Shown here in pieces: positions 28,071-34,812 of a stretch of DNA of 64,000 nucleotides. A model generated the notes under the pieces. It was not told where the DNA came from, did not search any database, and saw only the letters and a list, made by a program, of their open reading frames with translations. This DNA comes from Aureimonas psammosilenae (GTDB taxonomy: Bacteria > Pseudomonadota > Alphaproteobacteria > Rhizobiales > Rhizobiaceae). The stretch spans positions 57,121 to 121,120 of the forward strand of contig NZ_WEZG01000015.1 of assembly GCF_009176975.1 (NCBI RefSeq), read 5' to 3'. Numbering within the stretch: the first letter of the stretch is position 1; each line of letters begins with the position of its first letter. Both the position numbers and the translations under genes were made by a program.

Positions 28071-28444
28071 GGCACCATCGCTCCCGGCTCGTCCTCGACC
28101 GCGTACCCGGCATCGATCATGATCTGCCGTCCGATCGCCGGTGCGACTTCCTCGGCCAGCGTCCATTCCTCCGGCGTCCCCGGACGGCCGTTCGGCCCGC
28201 GTACGTCGTCCAGCTCGCCGAAATCCACGCGGGCGACGCATTGCGTCCGGCCGGCCGACGTCCGGAGCGCGAGGTAGCCGCCCGTCTCGTGCGGGTCGAA
28301 GACGAGGAAGGTGCCGAGTTCGGAGATCTCCATTCGCATCTCTTCCGCGAGGTCGATGCGGGCGCCAGCGAGACGGACGTGCTGCCATCGCCGCCCGTCA
28401 GAGAGGGCAATGTCTTCGATAATGGGCTCGGGCTGCATGCTCAT
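28067..28444 (-). CDS. small element protein, unknown function
   Basis: 125 residues, acidic, starting at ATG 28444 in an ATGA overlap with the HIRAN gene; a second Met lies two codons on. The sequence alternates short strands (Phe-Leu-Val-Phe-Asp, Gly-Tyr-Leu-Ala-Leu-Arg-Thr) and a Thr-Pro-Glu-Glu-Trp-Thr-Leu-Ala-Glu-Glu helix. I recognise no domain. Overlaps at both ends put it firmly in the nine-gene operon. Confidence 0.7.
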   Translation of the reverse strand: MSMQPEPIIEDIALSDGRRWQHVRLAGARIDLAEEMRMEISELGTFLVFDPHETGGYLALRTSAGRTQCVARVDFGELDDVRGPNGRPGTPEEWTLAEEVAPAIGRQIMIDAGYAVEDEPGAMVP

Positions 28445-29268
28445 GCCGCGCACCTGTCGCGGCTGAGCCCCATCGCCTGCCTCTTGATCGCCCGCGGCCG
28501 CCGGCACCGATCGGCCAACGCTTCGCGCAGCTCCGGCGTCAACTCGTAAGGCAAGGCCCGCTTGTACCATCCCCGGGATGCGATCTTTTTCGGGATCCCC
28601 AGCCGGGCCGCGATTCGATGCACCGTCGACGCCGAGACGCCGGCGAGATGGCCGAGGCGACCCGCCGACGCCGTTTCGCCGACACGTGGCAGCTCCGGCT
28701 CCCAAGGCATCTTCGAAAAGACGGAGATGGCGTGCGTCAGGCGCTCGTGCCTCCGGTTCCACTGCTCCTGGGCGATGATGTCGGCGTGGACGAGACCAGT
28801 CGATTCGCGCCGACGACGCTTCTCGACCCTCTGGAGCCCATATTCGGCTTCCTGGGCTTCGCGCTCCAGCCATTGCCCGTGAAGTTCGGCGACGGCCGCC
28901 CCGACGAGGAGCATGTCCATCGACCACGCCGATCCGTCGCCGCCGTTCCAGACGTAGGCTCGGAGCGGTCTGCCGGCATCCAGCTCCGGCGCGACGATGC
29001 GGGCGAGATGGCGCGGCACGTGGCCGAGCCGATGCTCGTTCTTCCACCAGACCTCGACGGCGTTTGGATCGTGCGCATTTTCCGGCACCCGCACCAGATG
29101 GAGGCGGCCGCCGACGGCGGGACGGACCCGGCCTTCGAGCCCGTCGTCCTGGTCGTAATCGTAGAACTGCAGCCCGGCGACGTGCGTCGCCATCCAGGGT
29201 TCGCCGGCATCGATGCGGGGCGCCTCGATCCCGACCGGGGTCTCTAGGAGGCCGGAGAGGTCGATCAT
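28441..29268 (-). CDS. HIRAN domain protein with C-terminal helix-turn-helix
   Basis: 275 residues. Residues about 27-110 fit the HIRAN domain (His-Val-Ala-Gly-Leu-Gln-Phe-Tyr, then Leu-Val-Arg-Val-Pro-Glu-Asn-Ala-His-Asp-Pro-Asn-Ala-Val, then Leu-Gly-His-Val-Pro-Arg). In eukaryotic HLTF and bacterial relatives this domain binds free or damaged DNA 3' ends. A basic linker leads to a helix-turn-helix (Leu-Ala-Gly-Val-Ser-Ala-Ser-Thr-Val-His-Arg-Ile-Ala-Ala-Arg-Leu-Gly near 225). The combination suggests a DNA-structure-responsive regulator; function is inference. ATGA overlaps at both ends. Confidence 0.78.
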   Translation of the reverse strand: MIDLSGLLETPVGIEAPRIDAGEPWMATHVAGLQFYDYDQDDGLEGRVRPAVGGRLHLVRVPENAHDPNAVEVWWKNEHRLGHVPRHLARIVAPELDAGRPLRAYVWNGGDGSAWSMDMLLVGAAVAELHGQWLEREAQEAEYGLQRVEKRRRRESTGLVHADIIAQEQWNRRHERLTHAISVFSKMPWEPELPRVGETASAGRLGHLAGVSASTVHRIAARLGIPKKIASRGWYKRALPYELTPELREALADRCRRPRAIKRQAMGLSRDRCAA

Positions 29269-29468
29269 TGCGTCCGCTCCCTGACGAACCTGCGGATCGC
29301 TGCTCGGATGTTCCGCGTCGTGTGACCGACGTCGTGGTGATGACCGTGACCGAGCGTACCGACGAGACGACCGGCGATCCGGATCGCGGTGTTGCGCTTT
29401 CGCTCCTCGATCGTCCACGGAAGCGGGCAGGCTTCGAGTTCCCGGCGGATTAGCGGGCTCAGGCGCAT
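29265..29468 (-). CDS. small basic protein, unknown
   Basis: 67 residues, Arg-rich, with a His cluster (Gly-His-Gly-His-His-His-Asp-Val-Gly-His) in the centre that could bind metal. Start ATG 29468 shares a base with the stop of the HAD-phosphatase gene (TGATG), and its own stop overlaps the HIRAN start. The family is unknown; existence is supported mainly by the overlap chain. Confidence 0.6.
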   Translation of the reverse strand: MRLSPLIRRELEACPLPWTIEERKRNTAIRIAGRLVGTLGHGHHHDVGHTTRNIRAAIRRFVRERTQ

Positions 29469-30493
29469 CACATCGCCCTCCCGTTCGAGAGCGTCCGCTC
29501 GACGAGCTCCGGATCGCCCGCCCGCGGCTTCTCGCCCTTCATCGGCGGGATCGCGGCGAGCGACCGTGCGACATCGCGGATACGGTCCGGCTGCCACGGG
29601 TCACAGCCCTCGGCCGACAGCCAGCCGTGGCCGACGCGCCAGCCCAGGTCTCCGCCGGCACTCGCACGGCTGATCGGGGTGCCGGGCGGAATGGCGGCGA
29701 CGATGGTGGCCTCGATGCCGGCGTACGGCTCGAACTCGCGGTCGAGGGAGAACGGCTTCTTCGGCTCTGACGCGAGACCCTGCAGCGCACTCTTGATCGC
29801 CGCCATGACATCGACCTTACCTGGCGCGATCTCGTCGATCCGCTTCTGAAGGTCGGCTGCTCCTCCGCGAATGACACCGATGGCCTTGGCGAACAGGTCC
29901 ACCGTCTCTTCAGCCGTCAGGAGCGGCACGCCGTTGACGGTCGGGCGTTCGACCTTCACGACGTTCGGATCCGCCAGGACCTCGTCCACGGTCTTGCCCT
30001 GCGCCGCCGCGTACCGAGACATGCGCTCGGGCACGGGCAGCTCGTCGGCCGACAGGCAGGGTTCGCCGTCCACGGTCGGCCTCTTGTTCCAGGGCTTGAA
30101 GGCGTCGATCGCGTCGAGGTCGGGCCACGTGCCGTCGAACTGCCAGCCGCGGTCGTCGATGGTGATGTGCGCCGGCGGTCGCTTCGCCGACAGATCGATC
30201 TGCCGGTGGATACGGTCGCCTTCCTCGGCACCGAACTCGCCTGCCAACCGGTCGAAGAGCCATTGCGCGACGGCATTCGTCCCGCCCGATTGCGACAGCC
30301 GGCTCGATACGACGACGACCTCGAACCGCTCGTCCTCGACGAAGTCGCGGAGGAACTGCATCGACCCCGGCGTCGGCGGGTCCGAGATCGTCGCCGCGTC
30401 GGTCCAGGGCGACGAATACGAATGGATCACGCCGTCGAAATCGAGCGCGACGAGCTTGCGGTGGGGCTTCCGGGTAATCTTCTGTTCGGTCAC
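29468..30493 (-). CDS. HAD-superfamily phosphatase with extra C-terminal region
   Basis: 341 residues from GTG 30493 (CGCGAGGAATGCAGA upstream). The first 150 residues form a HAD domain: Leu-Val-Ala-Leu-Asp-Phe-Asp-Gly-Val (nucleophile Asp) near 15, Val-Val-Val-Ser-Ser-Arg near 62 and Ile-Asp-Asp-Arg-Gly (metal Asp) near 113. Similar domains occur in phage nucleotide or polynucleotide phosphatases. The remaining 190 residues are not recognised. It lies in the middle of the minus-strand operon, separated from its upstream neighbour by about 70 bases. Confidence 0.8.
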   Translation of the reverse strand: MTEQKITRKPHRKLVALDFDGVIHSYSSPWTDAATISDPPTPGSMQFLRDFVEDERFEVVVVSSRLSQSGGTNAVAQWLFDRLAGEFGAEEGDRIHRQIDLSAKRPPAHITIDDRGWQFDGTWPDLDAIDAFKPWNKRPTVDGEPCLSADELPVPERMSRYAAAQGKTVDEVLADPNVVKVERPTVNGVPLLTAEETVDLFAKAIGVIRGGAADLQKRIDEIAPGKVDVMAAIKSALQGLASEPKKPFSLDREFEPYAGIEATIVAAIPPGTPISRASAGGDLGWRVGHGWLSAEGCDPWQPDRIRDVARSLAAIPPMKGEKPRAGDPELVERTLSNGRAM

Positions 30494-30562
30494 TCTGCAT
30501 TCCTCGCGTTTCGCCCGGACCGGCCTCTGTGCGCCGGCGGGGCCTTGGGATCGATGTCAGGT

Positions 30563-30748
30563 CTAGGTCTGCCGGCTCCGGACGGCCTCGATGCGCCGCC
30601 TGAGTCGGTCGGTGGGTGTCTCCGAGGCCGCCGCTGCGCGCTCCTCGAGCCTCGCGACCAGACGCTCAACGAGGGCCTGGTCTTCGGCCGAGAGGCGGGA
30701 AATACGTGCGGGCAGACCGCACCCATTCCGGGTCGCGTGGGCGGTCAC
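30563..30748 (-). CDS. small helical protein, unknown
   Basis: 61 residues from GTG 30748, overlapping the upstream stop (GTGA). The core Leu-Ser-Ala-Glu-Asp-Gln-Ala-Leu-Val-Glu-Arg-Leu-Val-Ala-Arg-Leu-Glu-Glu-Arg predicts a long amphipathic helix, possibly a coiled coil, and the C-terminus is strongly basic. No family recognised. Confidence 0.55.
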   Translation of the reverse strand: MTAHATRNGCGLPARISRLSAEDQALVERLVARLEERAAAASETPTDRLRRRIEAVRSRQT

Positions 30749-31212
30749 GACAGGAGCCGGAGGCCGCGATCGTGCGCTGCGGCGAGGATCTCGCCGACCT
30801 CGTCGTCTCCGCCGCGCTCCGCCGCGTCGAGGGCGTCGAGGATATCCTTGTCCGATGCCTCTACTACGCTGTTGCGGACGAGCTCGACGCGGAGGGAGTC
30901 GAGGATCGCAGAGCGGACGTTCCGCAGGATGGTCGCGTCCGTCTCGCGGGAGGGCTCGCCGAAATGGTACTCGGAGACTTCCGTGGTCCCGAGCCGGGCT
31001 CGGAGCTGGAAGGCGCCTTCGCCGAACTGGTCGCACCTGGTGATGCAGGTCTCGTCGACCCCGACGAGGAGCCGCGACGCGGACTGGCGCTTGCGCTCCA
31101 GGTAGGGGTCGAGACGGGCCAGAGCGTCGTTCGCGATTGCGGTGGCGTCGGCGCAGGTGCTGGTCGAGGAAATCGTGACCAGGGCGTCGCGGACGAGCGA
31201 GAGCGTGTTCAT
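30745..31212 (-). CDS. element protein of unknown function
   Basis: 155 residues from ATG 31212 (ATGA overlap). An N-terminal helical half carries two Cys (Ser-Thr-Cys-Ala-Asp and Glu-Thr-Cys-Ile-Thr-Arg-Cys). An acidic C-terminal helix contains Asp-Ala-Leu-Asp-Ala-Ala-Glu-Arg-Gly-Gly-Asp-Asp-Glu-Val-Gly. No recognised domain. Start and stop both overlap neighbouring genes. Confidence 0.62.
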   Translation of the reverse strand: MNTLSLVRDALVTISSTSTCADATAIANDALARLDPYLERKRQSASRLLVGVDETCITRCDQFGEGAFQLRARLGTTEVSEYHFGEPSRETDATILRNVRSAILDSLRVELVRNSVVEASDKDILDALDAAERGGDDEVGEILAAAHDRGLRLLS

Positions 31213-31559
31213 GCGGACTCCTGTGCGGTTGCGCCTCGGACCCTGCCGACGGCGGACGAAAGAGAGGACGGGAGAAACACGCCGAGCCGCGACATGCGGA
31301 CCTGGATCGCGTCCGGCGTGCGCCCCATCGCGGTCGCGATGTCCTCGACGGAGCGGCCGGCGGCGCGGAGCGGCCGGAGGGCGGCGTCGTCCCTTCTCGT
31401 CCAGCGTCGGCGACGGCTCGACGCGCCGAGCAGCCGGGCGCGCCACTGGACGGCGGAAGGAGAACGGTTGAGTTCGGCGCCGATCTTGTCGTGCCGCATG
31501 CCGGAGCACGCGAGCGCGTAGAGCCTCTCGTCCTCGGCTTCGGTCCAGCGACGGCTCAC
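31209..31559 (-). CDS. tandem Myb/SANT-like DNA-binding protein
   Basis: 116 residues from GTG 31559. Two repeats of the Myb/SANT-like pattern are visible: Trp-Thr-Glu-Ala-Glu-Asp-Glu-Arg-Leu near 4 ending Trp-Arg-Ala-Arg-Leu-Leu-Gly, and Trp-Thr-Arg-Arg-Asp-Asp-Ala-Ala-Leu near 53 ending Arg-Met-Ser-Arg-Leu-Gly. These resemble GcrA-like and phage DNA-binding modules, so a regulator of the operon is likely (inference). GTGA and ATGA overlaps on both sides. Confidence 0.75.
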   Translation of the reverse strand: MSRRWTEAEDERLYALACSGMRHDKIGAELNRSPSAVQWRARLLGASSRRRRWTRRDDAALRPLRAAGRSVEDIATAMGRTPDAIQVRMSRLGVFLPSSLSSAVGRVRGATAQESA

Positions 31560-31849
31560 GACGCCGCCCGCCCGGTATAGAAGTCGACTGCTTCGACGGG
31601 GACCTGAAGGCGCCGGGCGATGCGGCTCGACGCCCAACCCTCGGCGGCGGGGTCCCGCATGCGCTCGCGGGTCGGGGCGAGGATGCTGTCCCAGGACGTC
31701 ACGCCGAGCCGGGAGGCCATCGTCTGCACGCCCGTCACGGGCCTGCCGAGGACCTCGGCGACGTCGCGCACCGAGCGGCCGACGCGCAGCATGTCGCGCA
31801 GCTTCGTCTTCTCTTCTTCCGTCCATGCCGGGCTGAACCGCTTGTCCAT
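31556..31849 (-). CDS. Myb/SANT-like DNA-binding protein, first gene of the operon
   Basis: 97 residues. An N-terminal SANT-like unit (Trp-Thr-Glu-Glu-Glu-Lys-Thr-Lys-Leu to Met-Ala-Ser-Arg-Leu-Gly-Val) is followed by a second helical unit (Trp-Ala-Ser-Ser-Arg-Ile-Ala-Arg-Arg-Leu-Gln-Val-Pro). It heads the overlapping minus-strand operon and is the natural candidate for its autoregulator. Start 31849 (GGAACGG upstream) is preferred; ATG 31870 would add seven residues. Confidence 0.72.
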   Translation of the reverse strand: MDKRFSPAWTEEEKTKLRDMLRVGRSVRDVAEVLGRPVTGVQTMASRLGVTSWDSILAPTRERMRDPAAEGWASSRIARRLQVPVEAVDFYTGRAAS

Positions 31850-32082
31850 CTGCCGTTCCGAAGCAACCATTTCGGGGAAAGATAGGCATGGGAAGTATGA
31901 GGGGCAACTTGAAAGATGACGTCGGATCGTTCGCCTTTGGATCTGGAAACGCAATCCTTTCAATGAGAAGGATATAGATCGTTCGACATTCGAAGGATTT
32001 TGGACGTGCAGAAATAGGACTTCAGGAAAACTTTCTTCACGCTGTTCTATGGTCCGGTCACAAACCAAGGAAAGGAAGTCCG
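31850..32082. promoter_or_regulatory. divergent control region with repeated operator-like motifs
   Basis: An AT-richer, non-coding stretch between divergent transcription units. It holds a 9-base direct repeat GATCGTTCG (31925-31933, 31977-31985) flanking an inverted repeat ATCCTT / AAGGAT (31954-31959, 31968-31973). This layout resembles a phage-type regulatory switch. The tandem SANT-like proteins just left of it are candidate binders (inference). Confidence 0.5.
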
Positions 32083-32763
32083 ATGCGTGCTCTGCTCTCG
32101 AAGATTCTGGCCGGCGTCGCCCGCCTGGTGCTCGTTCCTGTGGAAATCGTGGTCGGGGGGATCCGGACGGTCATGAACGTCCTCAGGCCGGCTCGGAACA
32201 CCGCGAGCCTGGACGTCGCCGAGGACGTCGTCGGCGAGGATTCTCCGGACGATCAGCTCGCGGCGCTCGCGGCCGCCCGGGAAGCCCGGAAGGCGGCGGC
32301 GCAGGTGCGACGGTCGGAGCCGGAGAGAGTGCGGCTGGCGGCGAAGGAGCTCTCGGAAGGTCGGGCCGTGTCGCGGGCCCTGTTCGACCCCGCGGTCGCG
32401 GAAGAGCGGGAGGTCCTCGAGTGGCTACAGGGCCTGGGGGCGTTCCACCTCGGCCTGCTGATCAACGCGAGGGACAGCGAGATCGAGGATCACCTGCGCG
32501 GCGACGGCTACCGCGGGATCCCGCTGCTGCCGGCCGACGAGCGTCGGGCCGAAGAGGAGCGCGAGGCGAAGCGGCTGCCGACGGAGGTCGAGTGGTGCCA
32601 GATCCTGATCGACAGAAGAGTGCGCAACGGCGACAGCCCGGACGGGGATCAGATGGACGACATCCTGCGCGAAGCCCGCGACCTCGTCCGGACCCGTGCC
32701 CGCGTCGGCGATCACCTTCCTCGGCGCGTCAACGCGGAGCGGAACTACGACGAGGCCGCGTAG
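32083..32763 (+). CDS. membrane-associated helical protein, unknown
   Basis: 226 residues from ATG 32083 (AAGGAAG upstream). A hydrophobic N-terminal helix (Ile-Leu-Ala-Gly-Val-Ala-Arg-Leu-Val-Leu-Val-Pro-Val-Glu-Ile-Val-Val-Gly-Gly) is followed by a long Ala/Arg/Glu-rich helical region and a charged tail. No known domain. First plus-strand gene right of the divergent control region; its 3' end overlaps the minus-strand gene at 32729 by 35 bases. Confidence 0.62.
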   Translation: MRALLSKILAGVARLVLVPVEIVVGGIRTVMNVLRPARNTASLDVAEDVVGEDSPDDQLAALAAAREARKAAAQVRRSEPERVRLAAKELSEGRAVSRALFDPAVAEEREVLEWLQGLGAFHLGLLINARDSEIEDHLRGDGYRGIPLLPADERRAEEEREAKRLPTEVEWCQILIDRRVRNGDSPDGDQMDDILREARDLVRTRARVGDHLPRRVNAERNYDEAA

Positions 32764-32995
32764 AAGCCTGCGCGGCTTCGAGCTCCCCGATGCGGGCGAG
32801 GGCCAGTTCGAGCTCGAGTGCCAGGGCGCGGCTGATGCCGCGCTCGCGGCGCAGGTGTCGGGCCATCAGATCGATGGCGTCCGGCGCGCTGCGGTCGATC
32901 TGGCGCTCGGCCTGCGCCGCGTTGAAAGCGGCCATCGCGAGGCTCTGGATGCCGCCTTCGAGGCCGCGGCAGAATCCGTGAGGGTTGTACGACAT
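32729..32995 (-). CDS. small helical protein, unknown
   Basis: 88 residues from ATG 32995, with CCGGAGATCG upstream as ribosome site. Ala/Glu/Arg-rich, predicted almost fully helical (Met-Ala-Ala-Phe-Asn-Ala-Ala-Gln-Ala-Glu-Arg-Gln-Ile-Asp, then Ala-Leu-Glu-Leu-Glu-Leu-Ala-Leu-Ala-Arg-Ile). It stands alone on the minus strand among plus-strand genes, which makes it a little less certain. Confidence 0.55.
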   Translation of the reverse strand: MSYNPHGFCRGLEGGIQSLAMAAFNAAQAERQIDRSAPDAIDLMARHLRRERGISRALALELELALARIGELEAAQASTRPRRSSAPR

Positions 32996-33064
32996 CGGTC
33001 GATCTCCGGCGGGACGCGGGCGGCACCGGCCGGAGGCATCTCACGAAGCAGAGGAGAGCACGAA

Positions 33065-33442
33065 ATGCAGAAGGAAGGGTTAATGCCTGACCGCGTCCCA
33101 ACGAAATTCCGCACTCGGGAAGAGAGGCGCCGGCAGGCCGAGTACTCCGCCCGCCATCGCGCCGCCCACGCCGACGAACCGGACATGAGGATCGTCGATA
33201 GGGCACTGGTCGAGGCGATCGGTCTCTATATCCAAGCGCTGCCGCCGGCCGAGGCGAAGGTCCTCGCGCCGGCCCTTGCGGCGAGCGCGATCGCGGGGCT
33301 GGAGTACGCAGGCTACTCGAAGAAGGCGGCTCGGAAGGCGGTCGGCCGGCGCGTGCTCTACTTCACCTCGGAAGCGTGCCAAGGCATTGTCAAGGCTGCG
33401 AAATATCGGGCGGAGGCGACGTCCGGAGATCTCAGGGCGTGA
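33065..33442 (+). CDS. element protein, unknown function
   Basis: 125 residues from ATG 33065 (GGAGAGCACG upstream; a second Met six codons later has a weaker site). The basic N-terminus (Arg-Thr-Arg-Glu-Glu-Arg-Arg-Arg-Gln-Ala-Glu-Tyr) is followed by alanine-rich helices and Gly-Tyr-Ser-Lys-Lys-Ala-Ala-Arg-Lys-Ala-Val-Gly-Arg, compatible with nucleic-acid binding. A terminator lies 110 bases downstream. Confidence 0.62.
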   Translation: MQKEGLMPDRVPTKFRTREERRRQAEYSARHRAAHADEPDMRIVDRALVEAIGLYIQALPPAEAKVLAPALAASAIAGLEYAGYSKKAARKAVGRRVLYFTSEACQGIVKAAKYRAEATSGDLRA

Positions 33443-33553
33443 GATGGCAACTGCGACGGCACCCCCGTTACTCCCTCATTCTCCGTGAGAGAACGAGGGG
33501 CCGCATAACGCTTTTCACACAGCCCGGCAGAACCGTCTGCGATCCGTAAAATG

Positions 33554-33578
33554 CCTGCTGTTAACCGGCAGGATTTTT
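33554..33578 (+). terminator. intrinsic terminator
   Basis: Stem CCTGC...GCAGG around a TGTTAACCG loop, directly followed by ATTTTT. It closes the plus-strand transcript that ends with the gene at 33442. A second, weaker hairpin (CCCTC...GAGGG, about 33472-33501) lies before it. Confidence 0.65.
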
Positions 33579-33654
33579 CTTGCTTTCGTCTTTCTTGCTC
33601 CGCCCCGATGTTCGCATCCGAGCCCGCTCTACCGCGAGCGGCAGGAGAACGCCG

Positions 33655-34005
33655 ATGCCGCACCGGAGCACACCCGAAACCGCCGCCGCCGAGTCCGCCG
33701 CCCGCCGCCGTGCCGCTCGTCTCGTCCACATGCACGTCGTCGGCAACGTGCCCGCGAGTTACGGCAACTTGCCAACTTCCCTTAGGGAACGCTTGTCCGG
33801 CTATCAGGCTGCATGGTTCGACGACGTGCTCGAAGCGGCGGCGGAAACGGCGGCGTGCGAGCTCAATCCCTCCGCCTGGGACGACGGCGGCCTGCCGCCG
33901 CCGACGGATACGGAGCTCGCGGCACTGGTCGACGCTGCGGTGATGGAGGCCTTCGAAGACGAGGAGGCGCCGGCGCCCGCGTTCGGCTCCGGGATGCGGA
34001 TGTGA
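33655..34005 (+). CDS. acidic protein of unknown function
   Basis: 116 residues from ATG 33655 (CAGGAGAACG upstream). Basic N-terminus, then an acidic helical half with Trp-Phe-Asp-Asp-Val-Leu-Glu-Ala-Ala-Ala-Glu-Thr and Thr-Glu-Leu-Ala-Ala-Leu-Val-Asp-Ala-Ala-Val-Met-Glu-Ala-Phe-Glu-Asp-Glu-Glu. No domain recognised. Its TGA shares a base with the next ATG (TGATG). Confidence 0.6.
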   Translation: MPHRSTPETAAAESAARRRAARLVHMHVVGNVPASYGNLPTSLRERLSGYQAAWFDDVLEAAAETAACELNPSAWDDGGLPPPTDTELAALVDAAVMEAFEDEEAPAPAFGSGMRM

Positions 34006-34424
34006 TGGAGAGGGCTATGGACGACGAGATCGAGGTCGACGAGGTGACCGAGCTCGAGGACCCGCTGGCGGGTCTGCGGACGGACGAGCAGCGCGACCGT
34101 GCCAGGCGCATGCGTCCCGGCTTCTCGCACGCGATCGCCGCGTGCGGCCTGTCGACGGAAGAAGCAATGGCCTACCTGGGTCAGAGCCGATCGGCGATCG
34201 AGAAGAAGCGCGCCGGCGTCCTCGCCATGACGCCGGACGACGCGAAGGCGCTTTCGGCGTTGTGGCATCGGATCCGGACCGGCAGGGTCGAAGGCTTGGA
34301 TCCGGGGCCGTTCGGCATGGCGGTCACGATGCTTGTGCTGTCGGGGAAGCACATTCCGAAACGCGTTCCCCGCGGCCGGCCGAGGTACGTGCCGTTGGAG
34401 GCTCCGGCGGATGCGCCGTCATGA
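34005..34424 (+). CDS. putative HTH protein
   Basis: 139 residues. An acidic N-terminus precedes a helical domain with an XRE-like turn (Ala-Ile-Ala-Ala-Cys-Gly-Leu-Ser-Thr-Glu-Glu-Ala-Met-Ala-Tyr-Leu-Gly-Gln-Ser-Arg), which I read as a degenerate helix-turn-helix. The tail is Pro/Arg-rich. The start may be 34005 (coupled) or 34017, which has GGAGAGG before it. The next tiny gene overlaps its stop. Confidence 0.6.
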   Translation: MERAMDDEIEVDEVTELEDPLAGLRTDEQRDRARRMRPGFSHAIAACGLSTEEAMAYLGQSRSAIEKKRAGVLAMTPDDAKALSALWHRIRTGRVEGLDPGPFGMAVTMLVLSGKHIPKRVPRGRPRYVPLEAPADAPS

Positions 34425-34519
34425 TCGTGAAGGGTCCGCCTGAAGGGGCCCGGGCGGTCCGCGATGCGGAACAGGCGGTTGCGCAGGGACGGAAGCGCCG
34501 CCGAGATCGAGATAAGTGA
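34421..34519 (+). CDS. 32-residue basic peptide gene
   Basis: A very short frame from ATG 34421 overlapping the preceding stop (ATGA). It encodes 32 residues ending in a cluster of Arg, Lys and Asp. Its last bases coincide with the first of two direct repeats at 34507. Real translation is suggested only by the coupling; it could also be a regulatory leader. Confidence 0.4.
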   Translation: MIVKGPPEGARAVRDAEQAVAQGRKRRRDRDK

Positions 34520-34539
34520 TTCCGGGGTCGAGATAAGTG
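34507..34539. repeat. two 12-base direct repeats spaced 21 bases (iteron-like)
   Basis: TCGAGATAAGTG occurs at 34507-34518 and again at 34528-34539. The 21-base period is two helical turns, so a protein dimer or oligomer would see both on the same DNA face. They lie 270 bases upstream of the candidate replicase gene. An iteron/origin or an operator are the two readings. Confidence 0.5.
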
Positions 34540-34668
34540 TCACGGCCTTGGACATAACGCTCCCGGCGGCGACGGCGGAGGCGAATAACCTAACAGTGAT
34601 GGGTATTTAGCGGGAAAATGGGCCCTTGCCGGAGGTCGCCGGATCTGCCTATTTTCGCCTCAGAAACG

Positions 34669-34698
34669 AAAAGGGCCCGCCTGGCAGCGAGCCCTTTT
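34669..34698 (+). terminator. hairpin, probable intrinsic terminator
   Basis: AAAAGGGC (34669-34676) pairs with GCCCTTTT (34691-34698) around a 14-base loop. The strong stem ending in a T-run would stop plus-strand transcription after the small upstream genes; the A-run on the left could let it act in both directions. Confidence 0.6.
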
Positions 34699-34812
34699 CA
34701 GACAGAAACCTGGCCGGTGAGGGACAGGGCATTGGATGGGCTGCTTATAGCGCCTCGGCGCGAAAGCGGCAACCCCGATCCCTCGCTCGGCCTACACGGA
34801 TCGGGTAGGGAA

